This document shows, in pieces, positions 24,031 to 33,304 of a stretch of 64,000 nt of DNA. A program made the translations under genes and the position numbers. How positions within the stretch are numbered: the first letter of the stretch is position 1; each line of letters starts with the position of its first letter. The DNA lies in NCBI GenBank assembly GCA_036339375.1, contig JAYZBC010000086.1, positions 1 through 64,000 of the forward strand, given 5' to 3'. The DNA is from JAYZBC01 sp036339375. GTDB taxonomy: Bacteria; Pseudomonadota; Alphaproteobacteria; MPNO01; UBA2964. The notes under the pieces are model-generated. The model had not been told where the DNA came from, did no database searches, and worked only from the letters and a program-made list of their open reading frames with translations.

Positions 24031-24834
24031 ATGTTTGCCAAAATAAATCATGTCGCAATGATGTCTACTAACTATGCCATGCTCGGTAAGTTTTATGAGG
24101 TACTTTTTGGGATGAAAACATCTCCCAATGCACGACCGCAGAGTGCGGTAACAGTTGGAGATGGGTATGTAGGACTTAACATTAATCCTAGACGGCCTGG
24201 TCGGCCGGGAGGTTTAGATCATTTTGGCGTCCAAGTCGAAGACGTAGACAAAGTTTTTGACCGGATGGGGGAAAAATATCCAGAGGTTAAATGGTTAAAA
24301 CGTCCGGGAAACCGGCCTTTTGCTGGTATCACGACTCATGACCCGGACGGAAATATTTTTGATCTTTCTCAAAAAAGTATGGAAAATAGAAAAGATATTT
24401 ATGCTGATGGGGAATGGGACCAGCCTCGACATGTAAGTCATTTTGCTCTCCGGACCCTTAATCCAGAAAAATGTGCCGAGTTTTATTGTGACGTTTTGGA
24501 ACTTAGTCTAGCTAATAGGGAAGAGGGCGATGAAAACTATTATGTGACAGATGGACGTATGACCGTAGTGTTGGCCCCTTGGGATATCACTAATTACGCT
24601 AATACGGGAATTTCTCGGTCGGGGCCGGATCATTTTGGTTTTAAAGTGGAAAGTGTAGAAGCATTTAAGGACAGTCAAAAAGCCATGATCGAGCGTAATC
24701 AGAACCTTACACCCCCTGGCGTAGGTATTGGTCCAGAGGGAAAAGCACGTCTGGAAATGTTTGAAAAAAATGCGCCCTACGCCCAACATTTTTTGTCTGA
24801 TCTTGATAATGTTTTACTCGCGGTGTCTGAATAA
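24031..24834 (+). CDS. VOC (glyoxalase/extradiol dioxygenase-fold) protein, two modules
   Basis: This 267-residue protein has two vicinal-oxygen-chelate repeats, starting at residues 1 (KINHVAMMSTNYAMLGKFYE) and about 133 (RHVSHFALRTLNPEKCAEFYC). Candidate metal ligands are His7, His64 (LDHFGVQV), His138 and His203 (PDHFGFKV), so either module could hold a metal. Size and two-module layout resemble extradiol ring-cleavage dioxygenases, but also isomerases of the superfamily. AAAGGA precedes ATG 24031. It is divergent from tctC and so may belong to the same substrate's pathway. Confidence 0.75.
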   Translation: MFAKINHVAMMSTNYAMLGKFYEVLFGMKTSPNARPQSAVTVGDGYVGLNINPRRPGRPGGLDHFGVQVEDVDKVFDRMGEKYPEVKWLKRPGNRPFAGITTHDPDGNIFDLSQKSMENRKDIYADGEWDQPRHVSHFALRTLNPEKCAEFYCDVLELSLANREEGDENYYVTDGRMTVVLAPWDITNYANTGISRSGPDHFGFKVESVEAFKDSQKAMIERNQNLTPPGVGIGPEGKARLEMFEKNAPYAQHFLSDLDNVLLAVSE

Positions 24835-24900
24835 ACCACCCTTCGTTGCACAATCACATGGTACAAAGAACCTTCTATTAATACTGGATAAAAATTGAAG

Positions 24901-26199
24901 TCAAAACAATAAATTAGGCAACCATAGCGCAATTTGGGGAAACAGGAATAACAGCAAAATTAGTAGTGCATCCGCAACCAAGAATGGGGCAATACCACGA
25001 AACATTGTTGTTAGGGCAATATCCGGAAGCTGTGCCCGCATCACAAAAATATTTAAACCTACTGGGGGGGTGATTAGACCTATTTCTACCACTACAACCA
25101 TGAGAATTCCATACCACACAGAGTCATAGCCTAAGGCTACCGCTACAGGCAGGAACACTGGGACTGTTACCAAAATGATTGCAACCGCATCAAGGACGCA
25201 GCCTAGTATTATATAAAAAATTAAAATCATCAGGATCACTGCCCAGGGTGCCAACTCAAAAATTTTAATTATATCGATAAGCGCGTTGGGCAGACGGGTT
25301 TGGACCACAAAATAGGCGAAGATCCAAGCGCCAACAATAATAAACATCAACATTGCCGTGGTTCGTAGCGTTTCCATAACGCAGTCATAGAGGCCGCCCC
25401 ACGTGAGTTGGCGTGTCGCGAAAGCAATAACAATGGCAACAAAAGATGCAATGCCTGCCGCTTCAGTCGGGCTGAACCAACCGGCGTAGATACCGCCAAC
25501 GGCGATGCTAAATAGTAGGACTAACTTCCACATTGCGATAATGGCCCTAAGGCGTTCACCTATAGGCATCTTCGGGCCTTCGGGGGCCCATTCGGGATGT
25601 ATCCTCACCATCACCCATACAACCATCATAAAGAGAACCACCAGAATAAGGCCGGGGATCATCCCAGCAGCAAACAGCATCGGAACAGACTCTTCCGCAG
25701 CCAGAGCGTAGATCACCATAATCACCGAGGGTGGAATTAAAATGCCGAGGGTGCCTCCCGCGGCGACGGCACCCGTAGCAAGCCGTTCATCATAGCCGTA
25801 GCGTCGCATTTCTGGTACTGCAATTTGTGTAAAGGTTGCGGCGGTCGCTAGTGAGGAACCGCTGATTGCCGAGAAACCTGCACAAGCGCCAATTGTGGCC
25901 ATAGGGAGCGATCCCCGTTTACCCGCGAAAACTGCGTTCGCTGCCTGAAAAAGTTCAAAAGACATGTTGGATCTCGTCGCAACAATCCCCATCAGGATAA
26001 ACAGCGGTAACACGGAAAAGGAATAGTGAGTGAGGTCGTATGGTGTAGTGCCAAAAACGATAAAAGCTTTTTCCCAGCCATCAATTGCTGCATATCCGGC
26101 GAGCCCGACCAGTCCCATGGCGGCGCCCAATGGAACTCGCAAAAGGCTTAATCCTATAAGTACTAGGATGCCGATGCCGCCGATTTCTTGGGGCGTCAT
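24901..26199 (-). CDS. dctM: TRAP transporter large permease (DctM)
   Basis: This 432-residue membrane protein has about 12 segments and is the normal size for DctM. The PLFILMGIVATRSNMS, CAGFSAISGSSLATAATF, GTLGILIPPSVIMVIYALA and EIGLITPPVGLNIFVM elements are signatures of the sodium-coupled TRAP membrane subunit. It overlaps the small permease by 4 bases (ATGA), so translation is coupled. By eye the G+C content here is higher than in most neighbouring genes. The substrate is an organic acid of unknown identity delivered by the DctP at 26718. Confidence 0.92.
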   Translation of the reverse strand: MTPQEIGGIGILVLIGLSLLRVPLGAAMGLVGLAGYAAIDGWEKAFIVFGTTPYDLTHYSFSVLPLFILMGIVATRSNMSFELFQAANAVFAGKRGSLPMATIGACAGFSAISGSSLATAATFTQIAVPEMRRYGYDERLATGAVAAGGTLGILIPPSVIMVIYALAAEESVPMLFAAGMIPGLILVVLFMMVVWVMVRIHPEWAPEGPKMPIGERLRAIIAMWKLVLLFSIAVGGIYAGWFSPTEAAGIASFVAIVIAFATRQLTWGGLYDCVMETLRTTAMLMFIIVGAWIFAYFVVQTRLPNALIDIIKIFELAPWAVILMILIFYIILGCVLDAVAIILVTVPVFLPVAVALGYDSVWYGILMVVVVEIGLITPPVGLNIFVMRAQLPDIALTTMFRGIAPFLVADALLILLLFLFPQIALWLPNLLF

Positions 26200-26696
26200 T
26201 TGTCTAGCCCGTTTTCGGTATTGTATCGTGCTCGTGAAATATCACGCAGCAGTAGGACCAGCGCGGTAATCATCGCAACGGCAATGCCGGTTAGAATGAG
26301 ACTCGCCTGCCAAATCAACGGAATTTGTAGATCCATAGTGATCTCGTTGAATTCGATATAGTCCATTGCTGGTGCCACCATGTGCCAAGCAAGTAACCCA
26401 ACATAAACCAATGCGAAAAGCGTTCCGAAGGCGCGTAGCCAGTGAACCGCACGGTCGGGGATAATCTGGTCGATGAGCTCGATCGTGATGTGCTGATCCC
26501 GCAGAAAGACTTCTGGGATGGCAAGAAACGCCACTGCGGCAAGCATGAAAACTACAATTTCATGGGTGCCAAAGATTGGTGCGTTAATACTTTCGCGCAG
26601 CCCAACGTCGATGACATTGATAGCCACCATGGCCAGCAGAAAAATAGCGGCGACACGTGTTAGGAACCTTGCCGCCGCTGTGACGATGCTAATCAT
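26196..26696 (-). CDS. dctQ: TRAP transporter small permease (DctQ)
   Basis: This 166-residue protein has four predicted membrane helices, including AAIFLLAMVAINVIDVGLRES, FMLAAVAFLAIPEVFLRDQHITIEL (motif RDQHITIEL is typical of DctQ) and ASLILTGIAVAMITALVLLL. It lies 21 bases after dctP and overlaps dctM by 4 bases, the standard PQM order on the minus strand. Confidence 0.9.
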   Translation of the reverse strand: MISIVTAAARFLTRVAAIFLLAMVAINVIDVGLRESINAPIFGTHEIVVFMLAAVAFLAIPEVFLRDQHITIELIDQIIPDRAVHWLRAFGTLFALVYVGLLAWHMVAPAMDYIEFNEITMDLQIPLIWQASLILTGIAVAMITALVLLLRDISRARYNTENGLDK

Positions 26697-26717
26697 TCTT
26701 GGGAAACAGTGTTTAGC

Positions 26718-27755
26718 CTATTTGGTGTATTTGGCGGCTAATGCTTTCATTTCACCATATACTTTTTTAGCTGGTAGACCCTTCTTTTCCATCGCTGCGA
26801 TGCGTTTTGACATGACTTTCTGGCCAATGGCACGCATTTCCTTGTCCGCTGCGGCACTCATCTTGACCGACTTAATTTTTTGTTTGCCCATATATTTTGT
26901 GAAAACCGGAAAATCAGACCATGACATAGTGGCCATCTTGACAGCACTTTTTTTGGTACCCAGTTGATCAATTAAATCCTGATATTTCTTGGGCAGTTTG
27001 GCATAAGATTTGTTATTCATGACGAGACCAAAGCTGATTACCGAGTTGAACATATCAGTGTAGTTCTTCACCAGTGAACCAAGCTTGAACGAAAAAATTC
27101 CCATCGGATCAGTCACAACTCCATCAATTGTCCCCTTTTGAAGAGAAGCGGCCATATGGGTTGCTGGCATACCGATCGGTAAAGCACCCAACTCTTTCAT
27201 GACCGCAACATCGGTAGGAGTTGGTGCCCGGTAGCGGCGGCCTTTCAGGTCTTCGAGTTTAGTGATTGGTTTGCGGGAATCATAGACCCCAGATGGCCGG
27301 TTATAGACAATCCAGATAAGCTTCGTACCTTTATGTTCCTTTGCCAAATACTTTTCTTTCAAGTCGGCAGCTATCTTGGTCGCAATGATTGATCCGGCAG
27401 CTCCTGAGGGTACTAAATAGGGGCTATGTGTTAGCTCGACTAGCGGAAAACGCCCACGGGTAACACCATGCTGGAAGAACGCCATATCGGCGACACCCTT
27501 ACGTGCTAAATCATAATGCCTAGGCATTGGTCCCATCGAGGAGCCATAAAACATTTCAAGGACCAGCTTCCCACCCGTTTTGGCGGCCAGGTCTTTTTTA
27601 GCCTTTTCAAACCAGCGTGAGGTAGCCGATTTTTTGGGTGTAAAGCTCGCCACTTTCAGCGTATAAGTTTTTTCAGCAGCTAAACTAGCAGTGCCAACTA
27701 AGAGCATACCGCTAATGGCGATAGCTGATGGGATAATGAGTGCGATTTTTTTCAT
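26718..27755 (-). CDS. dctP: TRAP transporter substrate-binding protein (DctP)
   Basis: This 345-residue exported protein has a signal peptide ending near GTASLAAEKTYTLKVASF. The binding-protein core includes KTGGKLVLEMFYGSSMG, KGVADMAFFQHG and LKGRRYRAPTPTDVAVMKELGA, whose Arg normally contacts the substrate carboxylate. LQKGTIDGVVTDP is also typical. GGGAG 8 bases before ATG 27755 supports the start. It binds a carboxylate-bearing compound for DctQM. The flavoprotein monooxygenase gene 184 bases upstream on the same strand could act on the imported compound. Confidence 0.9.
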   Translation of the reverse strand: MKKIALIIPSAIAISGMLLVGTASLAAEKTYTLKVASFTPKKSATSRWFEKAKKDLAAKTGGKLVLEMFYGSSMGPMPRHYDLARKGVADMAFFQHGVTRGRFPLVELTHSPYLVPSGAAGSIIATKIAADLKEKYLAKEHKGTKLIWIVYNRPSGVYDSRKPITKLEDLKGRRYRAPTPTDVAVMKELGALPIGMPATHMAASLQKGTIDGVVTDPMGIFSFKLGSLVKNYTDMFNSVISFGLVMNNKSYAKLPKKYQDLIDQLGTKKSAVKMATMSWSDFPVFTKYMGKQKIKSVKMSAAADKEMRAIGQKVMSKRIAAMEKKGLPAKKVYGEMKALAAKYTK

Positions 27756-27939
27756 TTACAAACTCCCTTTGACTTTTGTTAAATTTTAAACCCTGTCTAG
27801 AAATACTTGTTATTAGTATAATTACTATGGCGATTTTTAAAAAACTGATAACACTCTAAAATTTCAAAATAATTTTCTAGCATTACACAAGTAAATATTC
27901 CTTAACAAGCCTATTCAAATTAATCCTAGTGTGGTTGTT

Positions 27940-29523
27940 TTATGCCCCCACAACTTGTTTTATTACTTTTTCGGGTGCTTTTGGTGGGTAGTTACCTTGC
28001 CATGAAATGTGTCCGTCCGGGCGCACAAGGACAAAATTTTTCTTATACAAAGCGCTCATATTCCGGTTATTGATAGCCAGAACTTTAAAAGGGACTTTGT
28101 ACCTAGTCGCAGCCAATTCCATGGGTTTCCCATTTTTTTCCGGTTTTCCAATACACAAAAATGTGAAATGGCTTCCAAAAAGGTCCAGTGTGGATTTTCC
28201 GTCATTTACCCATACGTGTGGTGCTCTTGCACCCGGGCGCGCTAATTGAATAGATGAATTTCTTATCGCAATATCTTCTTGTTTCGTCTGATCCCCGTCG
28301 GGAATACAAATTGGTGAATTGTCAAAGTAGAGTTGTGTTCGTAATTCATCAGGTACTGCTAGGCCTTGCGTTATATCTTTTCCAACCTTTATGGCTGTGC
28401 GAAAACCTTCATCACCCGGTAATGCATTAATAGCGTTAAAAGAATTAGTAGAAAGTTCAACACTCTTGTTAGCTATTGGTTGGCATTCTTCCTCATAAGA
28501 ATCAAGTAGTTTTGGTCCACCCCAGCCTTGAAGAGTTGCTTCTATCTTCCACGCAAGATTTACGGCCTCACAAACTCCTGTGTGCATACCCAGGCCTCCT
28601 GTAGGGGAGCATTGTTGGGCAGCATCCCCCGCGATAAAGGCTCTATTATTTTGGAATCTTTGAGCTAAATAATCTCGGCGTTCCCATGGAGATACATCAA
28701 TGACCTCGTATGAAAAGTTTTGACCAGCCATTTTTTTTAGGTAACTACGTCCCGTCTTGTCAGGCTTCGGATCATTAAAAACCGTAAGACGCCATAGTTC
28801 TTTGCCATCTATGGCTATCAATTCTGCCCAACATTTCTGTTTGTCAATTAAACGATAAAACCTAGCCCATCCTTTGTCGTGGAGCGTGGCGAGTTCGGAA
28901 GACCTGAAAAAAACATTTACGCTTGTGGCAATAGTACCTAACCCATCTAATGGAATATTCAGCCCCGTTCTAACGGCTCCCCCACTGCCATCACAACCGA
29001 CTATAAATTTGGCATTGATAACAATGTTACTGCCTGAATTCAGGTCAATAATATGAGCAGAAATTTTTTCATTATCTTGTTCAAATGATTTGAGCTGATT
29101 TTTATAACGTATTTTAATTTTACGTAATGAACTGGCTTTTTCTGCCAAAATGGGGTCGAAGTAAATTTGGGGGCACGCGCAAGTCCCTTCGGGGGAGTAA
29201 TCGGGCTTACCCCTCTTTTGGTAAGATGGAATTTTTACACGGGCTAATTCTTCCCCTGTTAAGCTCGTTGCGTATACAAAATCAAGGGGGTGCGTGCTTG
29301 ACCAAACGGCTCCCCGTACTTTTTTTGCTATTCCCCAACGGCGGCAGAACTCCATGTTGCGGCCACTTACCTGGCTCATTCTTGGGACTTGGGGATGTCC
29401 ACCTCTTTGCTCAATGAGTATACAATCAATTCCTCTCAAACCCAGTTCAATCGCAAGAGAAAGCCCAACCGGACCACCCCCCACTATCAGGACCGAAACT
29501 TGTTCGAATTTTTTTTTGGGCAT
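27940..29523 (-). CDS. FAD-dependent monooxygenase, phenol/3-(3-hydroxyphenyl)propionate hydroxylase type
   Basis: This 527-residue group A flavoprotein monooxygenase has the GxGxxG loop in VLIVGGGPVGLSLAIELGL, followed by LIEQR for the ribose. It also has the FIVGCDGSGGAVRT (DG) motif and FIAGDAAQQCSPTGGLGMH (GD). The C-terminal thioredoxin-like part (about residues 430-527) ends with FVLVRPDGHISWQGN, as in MhpA, PheA and PgaE-type enzymes. It hydroxylates an aromatic or polyketide-like ring using NAD(P)H and oxygen. It is the likely first gene of a unit with the TRAP system that follows. Confidence 0.88.
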   Translation of the reverse strand: MPKKKFEQVSVLIVGGGPVGLSLAIELGLRGIDCILIEQRGGHPQVPRMSQVSGRNMEFCRRWGIAKKVRGAVWSSTHPLDFVYATSLTGEELARVKIPSYQKRGKPDYSPEGTCACPQIYFDPILAEKASSLRKIKIRYKNQLKSFEQDNEKISAHIIDLNSGSNIVINAKFIVGCDGSGGAVRTGLNIPLDGLGTIATSVNVFFRSSELATLHDKGWARFYRLIDKQKCWAELIAIDGKELWRLTVFNDPKPDKTGRSYLKKMAGQNFSYEVIDVSPWERRDYLAQRFQNNRAFIAGDAAQQCSPTGGLGMHTGVCEAVNLAWKIEATLQGWGGPKLLDSYEEECQPIANKSVELSTNSFNAINALPGDEGFRTAIKVGKDITQGLAVPDELRTQLYFDNSPICIPDGDQTKQEDIAIRNSSIQLARPGARAPHVWVNDGKSTLDLFGSHFTFLCIGKPEKNGKPMELAATRYKVPFKVLAINNRNMSALYKKNFVLVRPDGHISWQGNYPPKAPEKVIKQVVGA

Positions 29524-29702
29524 TTGCTTCAGTTGTTTACAAATTATATTTCAAACATTCTATGGCGGAAAATTTGATTGGTCTATTGGCCCAATTTACT
29601 GTTTCCCTAAATCTTTTATTCTTTTTATTAAAAATTGTTTCAATCAATTGGTAATTATTTATTAATGAAGAACCAGATATCCAGAGAAAGAAATTGAGTG
29701 AA

Positions 29703-29963
29703 ATGTGGACTGACGATTATGAATGGATAGGTCTTGTTGCCGGCGTAATGACGACTGCAGCATTTTTACCCCAAGTTATCAAAGTATGGGCCAGTCGCTC
29801 CACCTCCGACATCTCTTTAACAATGTTTTTGGTTCTGACGAGTGGAATTCTTTTATGGTTGGTGTATGGAATTTTTATAAAAGACATCCCGTTAGTGTTG
29901 GCTAACTCGATAACTTTAGTTTTTGCTACAGCAATCCTTATTGCTAAACTAAAATTCAAGTGA
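29703..29963 (+). CDS. SemiSWEET / PQ-loop small sugar transporter-like protein
   Basis: This 86-residue membrane protein has three helices and the PQ-loop signature: TTAAFLPQVIKVWASRSTSD in helix 1, then LTMFLVLTSGILLWLVYG and a third helix. The size is exactly that of bacterial SemiSWEETs, which dimerise to move sugars or small molecules across the membrane. ATG 29703 is preferred to TTG 29694. It ends 20 bases before the stop of the opposing J-domain remnant. Confidence 0.88.
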   Translation: MWTDDYEWIGLVAGVMTTAAFLPQVIKVWASRSTSDISLTMFLVLTSGILLWLVYGIFIKDIPLVLANSITLVFATAILIAKLKFK

Positions 29964-29983
29964 TTTTTGTGCTTCTTAAATTT

Positions 29984-30226
29984 TTATCTGTCCAACAAAA
30001 ACTCCCTAGGTTGATTTAATTCTGAAGCCAGATAATTTGATTCTCCTTGATCGGGGTGTATTTTTTTAATTAGCGAGTAATGAGCTCGTTTAATTTCGTC
30101 TTCACTTGCATTAGTGGAAACGCCTAAAATTGCGCATGCTTTCTTTCGTGTCATCCCTTCTCCCGAAGGAGTAGTTTGTTTTTTTGACTCATCGTTATCA
30201 CCGTTGCGCCAGTCACCACCCTGTGT
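29984..30226 (-). pseudogene. C-terminal J-domain fragment of a DnaJ-like protein
   Basis: The minus-strand frame directly after the TGA of the TRAP permease (30227-30229) stays open for 80 codons. It encodes a J-domain-like end: RKKACAILGVSTNASEDEI, AHYSLIKKIHPDQGESNYLA (HPD motif) and a final helix. Alphaproteobacterial membrane DnaJ-like proteins end in just this way, with a GGDWRNG-like linker before the J domain and an N-terminal membrane part of 100-150 residues. That N-terminal part is missing; the TRAP gene occupies its place. A 56-residue protein could still start at ATG 30154, so a residual co-chaperone is possible, but a truncated remnant is more likely. Confidence 0.65.
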
Positions 30227-32122
30227 TCAGTCCGAATAAGGTTCTTTTGTTAAGGGTGTGTTTTTAACCTTTATCGCCCCAAAGTAAATGATAAAACCCA
30301 CGGAGACCGGTATTAGAACAAGGAGATCTTCTGGTCCTATCCATATTGTTGCACTACCAATTAATATGGCGATCACTAATAAACCAAAACCAATGATTTT
30401 TTCTTTTAATTCGTTTGAAACAAGGCGTGACATTTGGCCTATCAATAAGCCTGCCGGTAAAATCGTTGCGACCACCAGAAAAATTGAAAGCCAGGACCCT
30501 TGCAAAAGCATTGCAGGATTAAAGGCCCAGAGAAAGGGCATTAGAAATGCGGCAACTGCAAGCTGCAAGCCTAGCAAACCTGTTTGCCACATATCGCTTT
30601 CTGCTATCTCCGCTGCTACCATACTGGCAACCGCCACCGGTGGGGTCAGCATACTTAAAAGGCCGAAATAGAAAATAAACATGTGAGCAGACAATTCAGG
30701 AATTTTCATTTCCACTAAAGCAGGCGCTACAATTGATACCAGCACAACGTAGACGGCGGCCGTGGGCATGCCCATCCCAAGTATTATACAGATAAAAGCT
30801 GTCATTAAGAGCATTACAAAAACACCCGCATTTTCAGCAATGGTTGTTAATGCGAGTGAAAGCTGAAACCCTAAACCTGTACTGTTCATCAACCCAATGA
30901 TGACACCAGCACCTCCTCCAATCATCAAAAGTGGGAGTAGATTTTCCCCTCCCTCAACAAAAAATCTTGACCACTCATGACGGCTAGGAAATCGTCGATT
31001 TTTCAAAATCATTAAAACTAAAAGGATGCCACACGCATACATCCCTGATAGACCTGCTCGATAACCCAACCCAATCAAAAAATAAATCATTACTGCCAAG
31101 GGGATCAGGTAAGGCCACCCGGAAAACAATACCTTTCCAATTTTGGGCAGTTCGTTTTTAGGAATTCCTTCCAGTCCAAACCTCGCAGCAACACCGTCAA
31201 CTTGAAGAAATAAAACATAAAAGTAAATAATTGCCGGCAATAAAGCAGCGATTACAACGTCACCATACGGCACCTCAAGAAATTCAGCGATAATAAACGC
31301 CGTTGCTCCCATGACAGGGGGCGCGATTTGTCCTCCGTTGGAGGCTACTGCTTCAATTGCTGCAGCATATTTAGACTGAAAACCCGTTTTTTTCATCATT
31401 GGTATTGTGACAATACCTGTAGACATAATATTGGCGACGGTGGATCCGGAAATTGAACCAAAAGCGCTGGAGGCGACAACGGCCACTTTGGCCGGTCCCC
31501 CGCGTCTATGACCCATTATCCCAAGGGAAAGATCGTTGAGGAATGCCATGGCTCCAGAGACTTCCATCATTTTGCCAAAAATTATGAAAGCTAAAACCAA
31601 TTCTGTGATGATTTGAAGCACAAGCCCTGGAATGCCGTTATGATCCGCATATAAATAGACGACAGTTTTGGTGGGGGGGAAAACAGAAGCCTCAAGGGGG
31701 CCCGGTAAATAATTCCCAAAATATCCATACAATAAAATTGTCGCGACAAGGCCCGCTATAACTTTTCCTGTGGCTTTTCGTATTCCTTCTAACATGAGGA
31801 CCAGAGCGATGATGCCCGGTACCCACATTTCCGCAGGCCGTTCAGCCATGCGTAGTAACCATTCCTCCAAATTCCAAGACATCCAGACCCATACAATTAA
31901 AGAGCAAAATGCTAGGGAAAGTTCAAAAATACCGGCTTTTTTTTGATAGGGGTATTTGAGGAAAATGGCGCCATTTGCTAGGGCAAAAACAATTACGATT
32001 ACCTGTGCGGTTAGCAGGCCCAATTGAAAATAATCTGGTACGGAAAAAATCCATAAAATCCCAATAAATGGAATTAAAGCAAGAAAAACGCGTAGGGTCA
32101 GACTGCAAATTTTGTCTATCAC
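30227..32122 (-). CDS. TRAP transporter fused permease (4TM/12TM, TAXI-type)
   Basis: This 631-residue membrane protein combines a DctQ-like N-terminal part with a DctM-like part, as in TRAP systems that use TAXI binding proteins. Signature elements are ASSAFGSISGSTVANIMSTG, ASNGGQIAPPVMGATAFI, GMGMPTAAVYVVLVSIVAP and LSMLTPPVAVASMVAAEIAE. The start is GTG 32122 with AGGA 6 bases upstream. It lies 48 bases after the TAXI protein gene, so the two form an operon. Its stop codon is followed directly, in the same frame, by the J-domain remnant. Confidence 0.9.
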   Translation of the reverse strand: MIDKICSLTLRVFLALIPFIGILWIFSVPDYFQLGLLTAQVIVIVFALANGAIFLKYPYQKKAGIFELSLAFCSLIVWVWMSWNLEEWLLRMAERPAEMWVPGIIALVLMLEGIRKATGKVIAGLVATILLYGYFGNYLPGPLEASVFPPTKTVVYLYADHNGIPGLVLQIITELVLAFIIFGKMMEVSGAMAFLNDLSLGIMGHRRGGPAKVAVVASSAFGSISGSTVANIMSTGIVTIPMMKKTGFQSKYAAAIEAVASNGGQIAPPVMGATAFIIAEFLEVPYGDVVIAALLPAIIYFYVLFLQVDGVAARFGLEGIPKNELPKIGKVLFSGWPYLIPLAVMIYFLIGLGYRAGLSGMYACGILLVLMILKNRRFPSRHEWSRFFVEGGENLLPLLMIGGGAGVIIGLMNSTGLGFQLSLALTTIAENAGVFVMLLMTAFICIILGMGMPTAAVYVVLVSIVAPALVEMKIPELSAHMFIFYFGLLSMLTPPVAVASMVAAEIAESDMWQTGLLGLQLAVAAFLMPFLWAFNPAMLLQGSWLSIFLVVATILPAGLLIGQMSRLVSNELKEKIIGFGLLVIAILIGSATIWIGPEDLLVLIPVSVGFIIYFGAIKVKNTPLTKEPYSD

Positions 32123-32170
32123 AACTGATCCTACGCGCTAATTGAAATAATTTAATATTTTTACAATTCT

Positions 32171-33178
32171 TTATCTGGTTTCTTTGGCTATTTTAGCTTG
32201 ATGTTTGGCATTCGCGGCTGTCCAAATACCTGCTTCCTTATAATATTTAACCGCTCCTGGATGGTAGACTGCAGAGTTTGTGGCAGGCACGATCGACTTC
32301 ACACCCCTGGTTGGCGGGTAATCCTTTTGAATTTTTTTCCAGTCCCGATGAAGTAATTTTGTAATTTTATAAGCTAGGTCATCGGATACGGCTGGCCCGA
32401 CATCTAAATAGGTATCAAACGCCAAGCAGCGAATGGGTTTGGTTATGTATGGACGGTTCTTCGCTGGTTTCCCTACATACCCATAAGCTCCAGGCGCATA
32501 ATTCATGATGAATTCATCTGTAGCCTTTGGTCCTAACCCAATAAAACGAATTCCCCCTGGAACAGTTGCATGGGCTTTCCTTACCTGAGGCATACCCAAT
32601 CCAATTGGTGAGGCATCCACGCGGCCTTCTACTACCATATTAACATTTTTTACCACTCCACCCGACTTTACCGCAATCACATCTTTTGTGGTCATTCCGG
32701 CAGACGCTAAATAAAGCCTATTGAGGCGCCCCAACGAGACTACCGTAGTTACATCCGTAACAAATTTTTTACCCCGAACATCCTGAATGGATTTAATACC
32801 TGAACTATTTTTGACCATCATGCCATAGGGGATAATCCAGACTCTCGCGAGTACTGAAAGTTTCGAAAGTTTTTTTCGAAAAGGCGGTTTTCCACGAACA
32901 GCAGAGCCAATATCCAAAGCATTGTTAACACCTATCGTTACTTCACCATTATTTACTAGTGGTAAATAAACAGAAGATCCTGCATGAGGTTGGGCATTAG
33001 TTCTAATCCCAAGGTTTTTTTGGATGTGTTTTGAAAAACCATTAGCTAACAGGAAAAATACTGAACCTGCTTTATTCGAACCAATGGTAATGTTTTTAAT
33101 CTTTGCGTGTGCACCGTTGTAGGCGGAAACGAAAAGAATAAAAGCTGTAGCTAAGCTAATTGATTTTAATGTTTTCAT
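32171..33178 (-). CDS. TAXI family TRAP substrate-binding protein
   Basis: This 335-residue exported protein has a signal peptide ending around YNGAHAKIKN. The TAXI-type core includes NITIGSNKAGSVFFLLANGF, NAQPHAGSSVYLPLVNNGEV, IGVNNALDIGSAVRG, VVEGRVDASPIGLGMPQV and the C-terminal HPGAVKYYKEAGIW, common to TAXI proteins (solute contact and closing helix). GGAGG precedes ATG 33178. TAXI proteins often bind glutamate, 2-oxoglutarate or related acids; the ligand here is not known. Partner of the fused permease at 30227. Confidence 0.9.
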   Translation of the reverse strand: MKTLKSISLATAFILFVSAYNGAHAKIKNITIGSNKAGSVFFLLANGFSKHIQKNLGIRTNAQPHAGSSVYLPLVNNGEVTIGVNNALDIGSAVRGKPPFRKKLSKLSVLARVWIIPYGMMVKNSSGIKSIQDVRGKKFVTDVTTVVSLGRLNRLYLASAGMTTKDVIAVKSGGVVKNVNMVVEGRVDASPIGLGMPQVRKAHATVPGGIRFIGLGPKATDEFIMNYAPGAYGYVGKPAKNRPYITKPIRCLAFDTYLDVGPAVSDDLAYKITKLLHRDWKKIQKDYPPTRGVKSIVPATNSAVYHPGAVKYYKEAGIWTAANAKHQAKIAKETR

Positions 33179-33304
33179 TTTTAGTATCCTCCCTCATTAG
33201 AGCTTTTTTAATTTGGAGATTTTTTAATTTCTAAGCTTGGGGTAACGCTAACATAACCTGTCCCAAGGGGCCAAGTAGAAGAAAGGAGTAAATAATGGCT
33301 TAAA

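Noticed and set aside
30227..30229. TGA between the TRAP permease and the J-domain frame as a second selenocysteine codon
   Set aside because: The permease is complete at this point, no Cys-type motif lies around the TGA, and no convincing SECIS-like hairpin follows.
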